Origin: a virus | DNA length: 44,970 bases | Virus record (IMG/VR): IMGVR_UViG_3300017922_000133 | Span: 1 to 44,970 of that record | Strand: one strand, 5' to 3' | Shown: one piece after another, positions 1 to 6,553 of the stretch | Layout: each line of letters begins with the position of its first letter | Numbering within the stretch: the stretch's first letter is position 1 | Position numbers and translations under genes: made by a program | The notes under the pieces: generated by a model | Database searches by the model: none | Told to the model about the DNA's origin: nothing | The model's input: the letters and a program-made list of their open reading frames with translations, nothing else

Positions 1-1149
1 TTATATTTTGAGGGCATTATCAAGGTGTTTTACAGCTTCTTTTTGCTGATCTGTGTCATGATGATAATAAATATCCATTGTAGTAGAAATGGTTGAATGA
101 CCTAACATTTTTTGAACGATTTCTGGCCCAACTTTATTATTTACATTTATTGTAGCAAATGTATGTCGCATAATATGGATTTTTGATTTATGAGGAAGAT
201 TAGCTTTTTCAGTTATTTTTTTCATTTTTTTATTTAAACTGGTTGGATAATATCTTTCGCCATCTGGTTTACAGAATACCAGGTCTAAATCATCACCTTT
301 GTAATCTGATCCTAATAACATTCTAAATTCTAGCTGCCAGGTTTTATACTTCTTCAATAACCCCACAAGTCTCTCAGAAAGCTTTATTTTGCGTCTGCTT
401 GAGTTGTTTTTGGTTTCTTCCTCAATTACAGCACCAACACCCTTTTTGCCAACTAAACGCCTTTTAACTTCCAATATACCGCTATCTAAATCAATAACAT
501 TCCATGAAAGAGCAAGAGCTTCACTTTTTCTTAATCCTGTATAAAGCATAGTACTGATGAATACGAACATAAAAAAATCATTTTCTTTTGCAGTTTTAAT
601 AATTTCAGCTATTTCTTTTTCTTTCATTACTGAAACTTCTTTCTTTTTTGGAGAAGGTGATTCAATTGGATCAAGAGGGTTATGTCTAATCAAATTAAAT
701 TTAACAGCTTTTTTGAAACATTGATTCATTAATACATAGATTTTCTTTAAAGTATTCTCAGATAGCCCCCCTGAACCATTAATTTTGCCCCTAGAACGCT
801 TAATCTGGAAGTATTCTTCTAAATGGACAGGATGTAAGTCCTTTAATTTGATATGGCCTATATCTGGCTTAATATGAGCTTCATATCGTCTTTTATAATT
901 ATCATATGTTGTAGTAGCTACAGTAGGTTTTTTATGAATTCTTAAATAACGTTCAAAATACTCAGAAACAGTAATATTATTTGGATCTGTTATCTGACCT
1001 TCCTCCTTATCTCTAATCATATTAGCCATCCAATTTTCTGCTTCTTTATATGTGTCTAAAGTCCTGGTCCTTCTTTTTCTTTTACCCTGAACACCAATTT
1101 CTACGACAGCTTTGTACTTACCATCATCAACTTTCTCAATGTGTGCCAT
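1..1149 (-). CDS. int: Phage tyrosine integrase
   Basis: Site-specific tyrosine recombinase that would integrate and excise the prophage. The 382-residue protein has an N-terminal AP2-like arm-binding region (about 1-55), a SAM-like core-binding domain (about 60-160) and a catalytic domain (about 170-382). Catalytic residues are visible: Arg in TGLRKSE near 207, Lys near 247, HIMRH near 325-329, His in LGHS near 351 and the Tyr nucleophile in TMDIYYH near 361. The ATG at 1149 is chosen because AAAGGAGG lies 7 bases upstream; the GTG three bases earlier is less well placed. It is read leftward and its stop is the edge of the window, so the attachment site probably lies just outside. Confidence 0.96.
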   Translation of the reverse strand: MAHIEKVDDGKYKAVVEIGVQGKRKRRTRTLDTYKEAENWMANMIRDKEEGQITDPNNITVSEYFERYLRIHKKPTVATTTYDNYKRRYEAHIKPDIGHIKLKDLHPVHLEEYFQIKRSRGKINGSGGLSENTLKKIYVLMNQCFKKAVKFNLIRHNPLDPIESPSPKKKEVSVMKEKEIAEIIKTAKENDFFMFVFISTMLYTGLRKSEALALSWNVIDLDSGILEVKRRLVGKKGVGAVIEEETKNNSSRRKIKLSERLVGLLKKYKTWQLEFRMLLGSDYKGDDLDLVFCKPDGERYYPTSLNKKMKKITEKANLPHKSKIHIMRHTFATINVNNKVGPEIVQKMLGHSTISTTMDIYYHHDTDQQKEAVKHLDNALKI

Positions 1150-1208
1150 CACAATTCCTCCTTTAATTTGATTTAATTAGCATAAATTAGGGTTATTTTG
1201 TGCCAATT

Positions 1209-1237
1209 ATTATACATATGTTCGCTTAATGTGTAAA
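1209..1237 (-). promoter_or_regulatory. Integrase promoter with overlapping LexA-like half-site
   Basis: On the minus strand a -35 TTTACA (1237-1232), a 17-base spacer and a perfect -10 TATAAT (1214-1209) precede the integrase by about 60 bases. The spacer carries CGAACATAT. The whole element, TATACATATGTTCG at 1211-1224 on the plus strand, matches the Firmicute LexA box CGAAC-N4-GTTCG at 11 of 14 positions. The promoter is well supported; SOS control is an inference. Confidence 0.6.
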
Positions 1238-1275
1238 AAAATAGGACCAATCTAGATCCTATTTTATTTTTTTAG
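1234..1275 (-). terminator. Rho-independent terminator (usable in both directions)
   Basis: AAAATAGGA (1238-1246) pairs with TCCTATTTT (1257-1265), a 9-bp perfect stem with a 10-base loop, flanked by A- and T-rich runs on both sides. It would end leftward transcription coming out of the conversion gene at 1297 before the integrase promoter. Confidence 0.75.
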
Positions 1276-1296
1276 ATTATTAATTATCTATAAATT

Positions 1297-1797
1297 TTAA
1301 ACATAATTACTTTTTTCTTTCAATATGTCATAAAACTTTATTAATGAATTATTAAAATAATGATTTTTAGAATTAAAATTTTGTTCTATATCAACAATAG
1401 TAGGATTATTTTCATTATCTTTTATTTTAAAAATAATAGTGATATTAAATTTGTCAAAAGGATTTTCCTGCTTAGGTATTTGTTTTAAAGAAAAACTAAT
1501 AAATAAATCTTTATTTATTTCAAATTCTTTTTTAATATGATCTATTTTATTAAGTGAAAAAGATTGTGATTTAATTTTATTACATTTAAACTCAAATATC
1601 CATAAATTATTGTTTTTAAGTAAATATACTTTTTCCTCATGTTTTTCATCAATTGAGCCACTCCATTTTTCATTAAACTTAGAAGCATAAAATGCATCAA
1701 TTTCATTAGAGCCAATTTCATTTTTTATAAATCCTGTGAAATATGGATAAACTTTATTGTCAAATCTTAAATCTCTGAAACATGTATATAATTTCAA
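1297..1797 (-). CDS. Hypothetical protein, first conversion-region gene
   Basis: I do not recognise this 166-residue protein. It has no signal peptide or membrane segment, is rich in Lys, Asn, Phe and Ile, and appears to have an alternating hydrophobic pattern typical of a small beta-rich domain. It starts with TTG at 1797, preceded by an AAGGGGGA ribosome site about 7 bases upstream. It is last in a leftward run of small genes (3362 down to 1297) and is followed by the 1234-1275 terminator. It is strongly AT-rich, like its neighbours. A lysogenic conversion role is inferred only from position. Confidence 0.6.
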   Translation of the reverse strand: MKLYTCFRDLRFDNKVYPYFTGFIKNEIGSNEIDAFYASKFNEKWSGSIDEKHEEKVYLLKNNNLWIFEFKCNKIKSQSFSLNKIDHIKKEFEINKDLFISFSLKQIPKQENPFDKFNITIIFKIKDNENNPTIVDIEQNFNSKNHYFNNSLIKFYDILKEKSNYV

Positions 1798-1809
1798 AAC
1801 TAATCCCCC

Positions 1810-2277
1810 TTAATTCACATTCACAATATCAACTTCCCAATCTCCCATAGCATTAATTTCTAAGTAAAAAGTACCAGTTTTAGGACTATAATATGAACCT
1901 TCTCCAGGTTGCATTTGATTTGCTGCTATGTCAACTAAATTTCCATTACTATCATATAAATAGATTTGAAATATATCACCTGCAGCATTCCATTGAATTT
2001 CCCAGGCACTGTTTACTTTAAAAGGTCGGGTATTTTTCAATCCATTTCCACTATATTGAGCAACAAATCCATTATTAGAATAATTGCTGCTCACAGTTGA
2101 ATCAATATTTAAATCATTTACAAAAGCATCATAAGCTTCTAGACGAGCAATATCATTTTCAATAGAAAAAATATCATCAAGTTTTTGAATAATAGCTTCT
2201 TTAGACATTTCTTGAGCTATAACCGTTGAAGAGAAGAGGAAACACAAGATAAGTATCAGAATAGTAATTTTTTTCAA
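1810..2277 (-). CDS. Small secreted protein with signal peptide
   Basis: The 155-residue product begins with two lysines, a strongly hydrophobic stretch (about residues 5-20) and a likely signal peptidase I site after STVIA, so it should be exported. The mature part has an alpha-helical first third (QKLDDIFSIENDIARLEAYD) and a beta-rich rest with motifs such as IQWNAAGDIFQIYLYDSNGN and YLEINAMGDWEV, resembling small extracellular beta-sandwich domains of the bacterial pre-peptidase type. I chose the TTG at 2277, which is 9 bases after AAGGAG; the ATG at 2286 touches that site. The specific function is unknown; its location suggests an exported conversion protein. Confidence 0.65.
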   Translation of the reverse strand: MKKITILILILCFLFSSTVIAQEMSKEAIIQKLDDIFSIENDIARLEAYDAFVNDLNIDSTVSSNYSNNGFVAQYSGNGLKNTRPFKVNSAWEIQWNAAGDIFQIYLYDSNGNLVDIAANQMQPGEGSYYSPKTGTFYLEINAMGDWEVDIVNVN

Positions 2278-2298
2278 AGAGATCATCTCCTTATTGTT

Positions 2299-2544
2299 TT
2301 AAAAACATGTGCCGCAGGACTTATATCCTTTGTTTTGAGCTTCTTCAATAGTCTTAAACCAGATTTCGTTTTCTGGATTAATATTTTTAGCCCATCTACA
2401 ACCTGGATTATGATATTTGTCAGAGTCAATACTTCCAACATAGTTTCCTTTATTTGATGCTTCTATAATATTTCCAGAAAAAGAGTAAAAAATTCCTGTA
2501 AAAATAAATATAAAAATTAGAATAATACTAACTTTTCTATTCAT
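2299..2544 (-). CDS. Exported Ada-type Cys4 zinc-binding domain protein
   Basis: This 81-residue protein has an N-terminal hydrophobic segment (about 5-25) serving as signal or anchor, followed by one compact domain. The domain reads YVGSIDSDKYHNPGCRWAK, then FKTIEEAQNKGYKSCGTC. That is the pattern of the Ada metal-binding family (Y-V-G-N, H-x-x-C-x-W-A-K, E-A-x-x-x-G-Y-x-x-C-x-x-C). Here H, C and the terminal CGTC pair supply likely metal ligands. No methyltransferase or nuclease domain is attached. AAAAGGAGG lies well placed before the ATG, and the start region overlaps the upstream gene's stop by 8 bases, so the two are probably co-translated. Confidence 0.7.
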   Translation of the reverse strand: MNRKVSIILIFIFIFTGIFYSFSGNIIEASNKGNYVGSIDSDKYHNPGCRWAKNINPENEIWFKTIEEAQNKGYKSCGTCF

Positions 2545-2776
2545 GAATGTTTTCCTCCTTTTGATTTTTAAAGTTACTTAACAACTTTAAATTTTTATCT
2601 GTATTTTTACTCAATCTAGATAGTAATTGATTTTGATTAGATAACAATTCATTATTTTTTTCAAGTAATCTAACTCTTTCATTGATTTTTAAATACCAGC
2701 AAAATATTTCACGACCAAGTAAAAATATAGCAACCATAATTAATAATCCAAATAATACATAACTTAAGTTATTCAA
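2537..2776 (-). CDS. Membrane-anchored coiled-coil protein
   Basis: The 79-residue product has one membrane segment (about residues 5-22, LFGLLIMVAIFLLG) followed by a charged coiled coil (about 30-75) with heptad-like leucines in LLEKNNELLSNQNQLLSRL. The layout resembles small phage membrane proteins and spanin- or holin-accessory proteins, but it lies far from the lysis genes. It starts with TTG at 2776, 5 bases after GGAGGG. It overlaps the following Ada-type gene. Function unknown. Confidence 0.6.
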   Translation of the reverse strand: MNNLSYVLFGLLIMVAIFLLGREIFCWYLKINERVRLLEKNNELLSNQNQLLSRLSKNTDKNLKLLSNFKNQKEENIHE

Positions 2777-2831
2777 AATAACCCTCCATTATTTTAATGT
2801 ATTTAAATAATTAAATAAGATTTGTAAACTC

Positions 2832-3362
2832 TTATTTAAGGTCTTGCCATCCTAATTCATCTAAATAAGGGGTGATCGAAGCAGTGAAACCATTTAAACT
2901 ATATACTACAGTTTTTCTGGATTCTTCGTAAGGCCAGTATCCAAATATAAGTTCATTATGTTTCATCATCTTTTCTATAAAACTTTTTAAATTATCTTTA
3001 TCTTCCTGAAAGAAGAGAGCACTGCCATCTGAAGAAATTGACCATTGAGTTTCTACAAGTTCTCCTTTATCAAAACGATAAATTAAATCTTTAAAATAGT
3101 CACTATAGCTTGGATCAATTCCAGCACTTCCAAGATAATCAGTTGCTAATATTAAATCTGTGTTTCCTTCTTTTCTTCTTAATATGATAGCATTATTATA
3201 ATCTTTGTTATTTCCAATAAATAAAGTAAATTCGTCAGTTAAAGGATCTTCGGTTGCTTCTACCATCCAAGCACCGTTTTGAGTTGTTTCTGCTGCAGTT
3301 GAAATTGAAAAAACTAAAACTAAAATTGACATTAATATAAAAACATATAAACCTTTTCTCAT
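2832..3362 (-). CDS. Secreted hypothetical protein
   Basis: A 176-residue exported protein. MRKGLYVFILMSI and the hydrophobic stretch behind it end in STAA at about residue 24, a good signal peptidase I site. The mature protein (GAWMVEATEDPLTDEFTLFIG) resembles small secreted proteins that carry a type VI immunity or invasion-associated-like beta fold, but I cannot assign a family. The ATG at 3362 is chosen because AAGGAG lies 8 bases upstream; the GTG at 3371 is too close to it. It is first in the leftward conversion gene run and is preceded by a promoter with a LexA-like box. Confidence 0.62.
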   Translation of the reverse strand: MRKGLYVFILMSILVLVFSISTAAETTQNGAWMVEATEDPLTDEFTLFIGNNKDYNNAIILRRKEGNTDLILATDYLGSAGIDPSYSDYFKDLIYRFDKGELVETQWSISSDGSALFFQEDKDNLKSFIEKMMKHNELIFGYWPYEESRKTVVYSLNGFTASITPYLDELGWQDLK

Positions 3363-3389
3363 AATTTCCACTCCTTTATTTTCAAGTTA

Positions 3390-3430
3390 ATTATGTCGAA
3401 TTTTCAGAATTCTTGTCGAATATATGTTCG
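3390..3430 (-). promoter_or_regulatory. Conversion-operon promoter with LexA-like box
   Basis: On the minus strand TCGACA (3419-3414), 18 bases, then CATAAT (3395-3390) form a plausible promoter for the secreted-protein gene starting at 3362. CGAATATATGTTCG at 3417-3430 differs from the Bacillus-type LexA box CGAAC-N4-GTTCG at one position and overlaps the -35 by three bases. Damage-induced expression is inferred. Confidence 0.5.
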
Positions 3431-3434
3431 GTTA

Positions 3435-3767
3435 TTAACCAAAAAAATTTTCGATATTCTCCTTAACAAACTGATCAGCTGTCTTTTCCATCTGACTGTA
3501 CTGCATGTCCATGCCAATTACATAACCAGCTTCCGGCATATCATACATTATATGCTCTACTTCGTGTAAGTACACCTCCTTTTGAAGTTCTAGAGTAAGG
3601 TTTTGATTAATTATCACGTAGTAGTTCTGAGAAGAAGAGAGGTATACAAAGCCATATATTCCTGGATTTAGTGGTATAAATTTTTGGTATATATTATTCT
3701 CTCTGGCCCACTCTTGATAATTTATGTATGTTCGCTGGAGAGCTGTACGGTGTTTTTTCTCTCTCAT
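3435..3767 (-). CDS. immA: ImmA/IrrE-type metallopeptidase, short form
   Basis: A 110-residue zinc peptidase of the COG2856 type. The motif LHEVEHIMYD near residues 70-80 supplies the HExxH zinc site. Family members cleave or inactivate the phage or ICE repressor after DNA damage. The protein is shorter than typical ImmA because the region before HExxH is compact. The ATG at 3767 is chosen (AGGAG about 10 bases upstream) over the GTG at 3776. In most prophages immA directly follows the repressor gene; here a DUF3800 gene and a structured RNA separate them. It would act on the repressor encoded at 4718-5116. Confidence 0.8.
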   Translation of the reverse strand: MREKKHRTALQRTYINYQEWARENNIYQKFIPLNPGIYGFVYLSSSQNYYVIINQNLTLELQKEVYLHEVEHIMYDMPEAGYVIGMDMQYSQMEKTADQFVKENIENFFG

Positions 3768-3791
3768 ACAGATCACTCTCCTAAAAAATTA

Positions 3792-3820
3792 TTGACAAAA
3801 TGTTATAAATTCTATATACT
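3792..3820 (+). promoter_or_regulatory. Consensus promoter for the 3827-3934 RNA
   Basis: Perfect -35 TTGACA (3792-3797), a 17-base spacer and -10 TATACT (3815-3820) face rightward, opposite to the flanking genes. No coding region follows; the transcript would run into a structured segment ending in seven T, so it should make a small RNA of about 108 bases. Confidence 0.7.
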
Positions 3821-3826
3821 TAAAAT

Positions 3827-3934
3827 ATAATAAATTTAAGAATAAAGGCGTCACTAGTGACTTAACACCTGGACTCAATTGTCTAGGTCCTTCCCTGAAA
3901 ATAATGGGAATAGGCATTAGGGCGCCATTTTTTT
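3827..3934 (+). ncRNA. Structured small RNA beside the DUF3800 gene
   Basis: Between a consensus promoter and a T7 run, the sequence folds as a closed multi-hairpin. GGCG (3847-3850) pairs with CGCC (3923-3926). Inside lie TCAC/GTGA (3851-3860), ACCTGGAC with GTCTAGGT (3867-3874 and 3881-3888, 8 bp with one G-U, loop of 6) and TTCCC with GGGAA (3891-3895 and 3906-3910). Seven T follow at 3928-3934, right at the stop codon of the convergent DUF3800 gene. Comparative-genomics work described several 'DUF3800 RNA' motifs near genes of this family; which class, if any, this belongs to cannot be told by eye. The 5' end is estimated from the promoter. Confidence 0.68.
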
Positions 3935-4697
3935 ATGGATTCATGTAAAAAATATTAAACGGTCTATCAGTTCTTCGGCTTTCAAAAACTAAATTGTTCT
4001 TACCTAGTTGATTTGCTATATAACTAGATAAATAAACCTTTTCTTCATTAGCATTGCCATTTAAATGATGTTTGTTCCATTGATAACCTACTGCTCCCAT
4101 AAGAATATCAGCTAACTGAATTAAAAGTCTTTTATTAGCTTTTCTTGGCTCAACAGATTTTACTGGTCTAGTATTAGAAAAAGGAATCCAACGTTCATGA
4201 GACAATCTTTTTGCATGTAAATTTAAACATCTTTTTAAATCTTGTAATCTTCCTCTTTGGGAAATTTCATTGACTTTTTGACAAACTGATCTATGAGCAA
4301 TTCTTAAATGATAATCATAATCTGATTTAAAAGTTGTTTTAATCATATAATAATAAAGTTTATAAAATCCTGTTTCAAAATCTCCATCATTATATTCCTC
4401 GTGTTCAAAATCAAAACTATTATCAACAACAATAGCTTTAAAAAACAACTTGTTGTCGTTAGCATATTTAAAAAACTGGTCTATTAACATTCTATAGAAA
4501 TGTTTATAGGTTTCATGTGTAGTTACTTTGTTCCATTTCATATGAGCCGGTCGACAATCTATTTCTCTATCACAATTGTTATAAAACTCATTAACAAAAG
4601 GCCAACCATGTTCTTCTTTAATCCATATTCCTCCCATTAATTTGTAACCATTACCATTTTGTCTGCTTTCATCACAATATATTTTATAAGTCCCCAA
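3933..4697 (-). CDS. DUF3800 family protein (predicted RNase H-like fold)
   Basis: A 254-residue DUF3800 protein. Family hallmarks are the N-terminal TYKIYCDESRQNG, with D and E near residues 8-9, the strand GYKLMGGIWI, and the C-terminal LLIQLADILMGAVGY near 190-205 with its conserved Asp. DUF3800 is thought to have an RNase H-like nuclease fold, but its function is not established. It starts with TTG at 4697, about 10 bases after AAGGAG, just downstream of the repressor gene, so it should be expressed in the lysogen. It splits the usual cI-immA pair and is paired with a convergent small RNA ending at its stop codon, which suggests an inserted toxin- or defence-like cargo module. Confidence 0.85.
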   Translation of the reverse strand: MGTYKIYCDESRQNGNGYKLMGGIWIKEEHGWPFVNEFYNNCDREIDCRPAHMKWNKVTTHETYKHFYRMLIDQFFKYANDNKLFFKAIVVDNSFDFEHEEYNDGDFETGFYKLYYYMIKTTFKSDYDYHLRIAHRSVCQKVNEISQRGRLQDLKRCLNLHAKRLSHERWIPFSNTRPVKSVEPRKANKRLLIQLADILMGAVGYQWNKHHLNGNANEEKVYLSSYIANQLGKNNLVFESRRTDRPFNIFYMNP

Positions 4698-4717
4698 TTG
4701 AGTATCACTCCTTGAGT

Positions 4718-5116
4718 TTATACCCCGTTATTAGCTTCTTCATCTTCAATAGCTTTAATTATCCTTATAACCTGTCTAATGCTTGACTCATCCATATCTT
4801 TAGTTTGCTTAAATAATAATTGCAAATCTTCACGCTGAGATATTTTTTCCCACGCGTCTGAAAGCTCTGGATCATCTGTAAGAGCTTTTTTAATTTTATC
4901 TGCTGAAGAACGTTCATTTGTATTTCCTAAAAGATAATCAATAGAAACACCAAAAAACTCAGCATATTCTTGTAATATTGGTAATTCAGGCATACTATGA
5001 CCATTCTCATACTTAGATATTGAACTTTTATCAGTATGAAATTTATCAGCTAATTCTGCCTGTGTTAAGTTTTTATTTAATCTTTCTTTTTTAAATCTAT
5101 CTGCAAATGTAGACAT
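4718..5116 (-). CDS. CI-like XRE-family repressor without peptidase domain
   Basis: This 132-residue protein carries an N-terminal HTH_3 domain (residues 5-62). TQAELADKFHTDKSSISKYE forms the helix-turn-helix and VSIDYLLGN ends the domain. A helical tail (about 70-130) probably dimerizes. There is no S24 autoprotease domain, so RecA-stimulated self-cleavage is not possible. Inactivation would rely on the ImmA-like protease or the antirepressor. The gene is leftward from its own promoter and diverges from the cro-like gene across an operator region with TTGAA-N5-TTCAA sites. The ATG at 5116 has GGAG well placed upstream. Confidence 0.9.
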   Translation of the reverse strand: MSTFADRFKKERLNKNLTQAELADKFHTDKSSISKYENGHSMPELPILQEYAEFFGVSIDYLLGNTNERSSADKIKKALTDDPELSDAWEKISQREDLQLLFKQTKDMDESSIRQVIRIIKAIEDEEANNGV

Positions 5117-5149
5117 TTTCTCAACTCCAAAATAAATTTCTTTAAATTC

Positions 5150-5178
5150 ATTATATGCTCATGGATGTTGAAAGTAAA
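5150..5178 (-). promoter_or_regulatory. Repressor maintenance promoter
   Basis: On the minus strand TTTACT (5178-5173), a 17-base spacer and a perfect TATAAT (5155-5150) lie about 35 bases upstream of the repressor ATG. The -35 is five bases from operator O1 (5184-5198), so a repressor bound there is well placed to contact RNA polymerase. Confidence 0.65.
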
Positions 5179-5183
5179 TAAAG

Positions 5184-5275
5184 TTGAATAACTTTCAATT
5201 AAATTGATAAAAAGACTTGACAAGTTGAAATAGATTCATTATAATTATAAATGTAATAAGTTGAATTTAATTCAA
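5184..5275. promoter_or_regulatory. Repressor operators O1-O3 in the immunity switch
   Basis: Three 15-bp sites with the same half-sites, TTGAA-N5-TTCAA. O1 is at 5184-5198 (TTGAATAACTTTCAA, perfect arms), O2 at 5225-5239 (one arm mismatch, TTCAT) and O3 at 5261-5275 (TTGAATTTAATTCAA, perfect). O2 fills the spacer of the rightward promoter and O3 lies over its start site. Centres are about 41 and 36 bases apart. These are the expected binding sites for the CI-like and Cro-like proteins. Confidence 0.75.
5217..5245 (+). promoter_or_regulatory. Early rightward promoter (PR-like)
   Basis: A full-consensus promoter: TTGACA at 5217-5222, 17-base spacer, TATAAT at 5240-5245. It drives the Cro-like gene and the early region. 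Operator O2 overlaps the spacer, so repressor binding should block it. Confidence 0.85.
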
Positions 5276-5293
5276 TATGAAAGGAGGTTTATT

Positions 5294-5542
5294 GTGGATA
5301 TTAAAAATTTAGTTATAGATAGCAATAAAGTGAAGGCTGCAAGGGTATCAAAAGGGATGACACAAGCCGATATAGCTGAGCATCTTAATATATCAGGAAA
5401 TACTTATAGCGAAAAAGAAAATGGAAATACTGAGTTTAAATTAAAAGAAGCTGTTGTCATTGCTTATATTTTAGAAATGGATATAGAAGATATATTTTTT
5501 TATAGAGAGGTTGAATTTAATTCAACAAATAAATCTGCATAA
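5294..5542 (+). CDS. Cro-like XRE-family regulator
   Basis: An 82-residue HTH_3 protein, first gene of the rightward early operon. The helix-turn-helix is KGMTQADIAEHLNISGNTYS followed by EKENGNTEFKLKEAVVIAYILEMDIEDIFF, which is almost the whole protein, as expected for a Cro. The true start is GTG at 5294, six bases after AAGGAGG; an upstream ATG at 5261 lies inside operator O3 and has no ribosome site. The last codons overlap a perfect repressor operator (5511-5525). It should repress the lysogenic promoter during lytic growth. Confidence 0.85.
   Translation: MDIKNLVIDSNKVKAARVSKGMTQADIAEHLNISGNTYSEKENGNTEFKLKEAVVIAYILEMDIEDIFFYREVEFNSTNKSA
5511..5525. promoter_or_regulatory. Fourth repressor operator inside the cro-like gene
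   Basis: TTGAATTTAATTCAA here is identical to operator O3 at 5261-5275, 250 bases away, and encodes part of the Cro-like C-terminus (EFNST). A distal copy could allow DNA looping between repressor oligomers or act as a transcription roadblock. Confidence 0.65.
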
Positions 5543-5550
5543 ATATATAT

Positions 5551-5718
5551 TTATCTTGATGTTTCATCAACAGTCTCAAATATCTTTTTGTAAAACTTAC
5601 ATGTTTCATTAGCAAATGATTTATTTGTTATTTCAGCAGAACCAGTATTTGCAGCTTTTATCAAATTATTATCCATAGCCTTTAAAGTAATTTCTTTAGC
5701 GATTTCTTGGGAAGTCAT
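5551..5718 (-). CDS. Small leftward hypothetical protein
   Basis: A 55-residue open frame begins MTSQEIAKEITLKAMDNNLI and reads on the opposite strand to the early operon. GAAAGGATG lies just before the ATG at 5718. The sequence is predicted largely helical, ends with a FYKKIFETVDE segment and has no signal or membrane segment. It is convergent with the cro-like gene and divergent from the gene at 5761, with only about 40 bases between starts. I do not recognise a family. It is one of three leftward small genes interleaved in this region. Confidence 0.55.
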   Translation of the reverse strand: MTSQEIAKEITLKAMDNNLIKAANTGSAEITNKSFANETCKFYKKIFETVDETSR

Positions 5719-5760
5719 AATTATCATCCTTTCTTAGAAATTTGTTAGGAGGTGAGAGAA

Positions 5761-6225
5761 GTGAAAAAAAGTGTAGAAGAGTTATTAGAAGAACAGCTTG
5801 AAATGCTTTGTGAGTCAAATGAAACAATTACTAAATTTGCTGCTAAAAATGAGATTTGTGATTCATTAGTTCAAGTTCATGATACTGTTAATGATTCTAT
5901 TGTTGGAATAAGTGAATTGTTGATAGGAAAAAGAGGTAGTAAAAAAACTAAAAATGTAAATGCTGAACTGGAGATAAGGACTCCAGCTCAGAAAGATAAA
6001 TTAAATTCTCAACTTATTAATTATCTCGAGAATGAATTAAAAAGCCAATTATCTAAATTGGAAGAAGTTGATAATAGACTTTCAGATCAGCGTAAAAAAA
6101 TGAATATTAGTCAGATTATTGAACGAGGCAATTTTATTCCTGATGAAGATCTAGAAAAAGCAGGAATAGCTTTAGAACAAATAATATTGAGAACTACTAA
6201 TCACGATATCATTATTAACGTTTAA
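5761..6225 (+). CDS. Hypothetical early coiled-coil protein
   Basis: A 154-residue, highly charged and mostly helical protein with heptad-like segments at the start (VEELLEEQLEMLCESNETI) and near 90-115 (LENELKSQLSKLEEVDNRLS). No catalytic motif was seen. The start is GTG at 5761, seven bases after AGGAGG; the GTG at 5752 overlaps that site. Its stop overlaps the stop of the convergent gene at 6222 by four bases. It is an early-operon gene of unknown role. Confidence 0.6.
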   Translation: MKKSVEELLEEQLEMLCESNETITKFAAKNEICDSLVQVHDTVNDSIVGISELLIGKRGSKKTKNVNAELEIRTPAQKDKLNSQLINYLENELKSQLSKLEEVDNRLSDQRKKMNISQIIERGNFIPDEDLEKAGIALEQIILRTTNHDIIINV

Positions 6226-6482
6226 GGCCTGATACCTTTAGCTGCTAAAGTTTTACCATATTCGTTTATTGTTCTAGCCGCTGCTTTAGAAGAAATTTCA
6301 ATAATTAACTCAATATCATTTTTGGTCAAGTTATCAGCTTGTCCAATGAAATTTTCAATTTCTTTTGTTAATGATTTTTGAACATTTTCAAAATATCTCT
6401 GAGTCAAAGCTTCATTTTCTTCTATTATGTCCTGTTTTGTATTTTCACTTTTTATAAATTCAGTTTTTTGTTGTATATCCAT
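6222..6482 (-). CDS. Small leftward helical hypothetical protein
   Basis: An 86-residue acidic, mostly helical protein, with no membrane segment and no known motif. A C-terminal part (DLTKNDIELIIEISSKAAAR) could be a small helical bundle. The ATG at 6482 is chosen because AAAGGAGG lies 7 bases upstream; an in-frame GTG lies within that site. It opposes the early operon, meets the gene at 5761 tail to tail and diverges from the antirepressor gene across a palindromic intergenic region that is repeated at 7728-7757. Confidence 0.6.
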   Translation of the reverse strand: MDIQQKTEFIKSENTKQDIIEENEALTQRYFENVQKSLTKEIENFIGQADNLTKNDIELIIEISSKAAARTINEYGKTLAAKGIRP

Positions 6483-6493
6483 AATTGGCACCT

Positions 6494-6523
6494 CCTTTCT
6501 ATAAACATATTTATACAGAAAGG
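6494..6523. repeat. Palindrome between divergent genes, copy 1
   Basis: CCTTTCT (6494-6500) and ATAAA are mirrored by TTTAT and AGAAAGG (6517-6523). The 30-base element matches copy 2 at 7728-7757 in 28 of 30 bases, and similarity continues into the right flank. It sits between the leftward gene at 6482 and the rightward antirepressor gene at 6554 and holds the leftward gene's ribosome site. Confidence 0.65.
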
Positions 6524-6553
6524 AAAAGATACCTTTAGGAAAGGAGAAAATTA

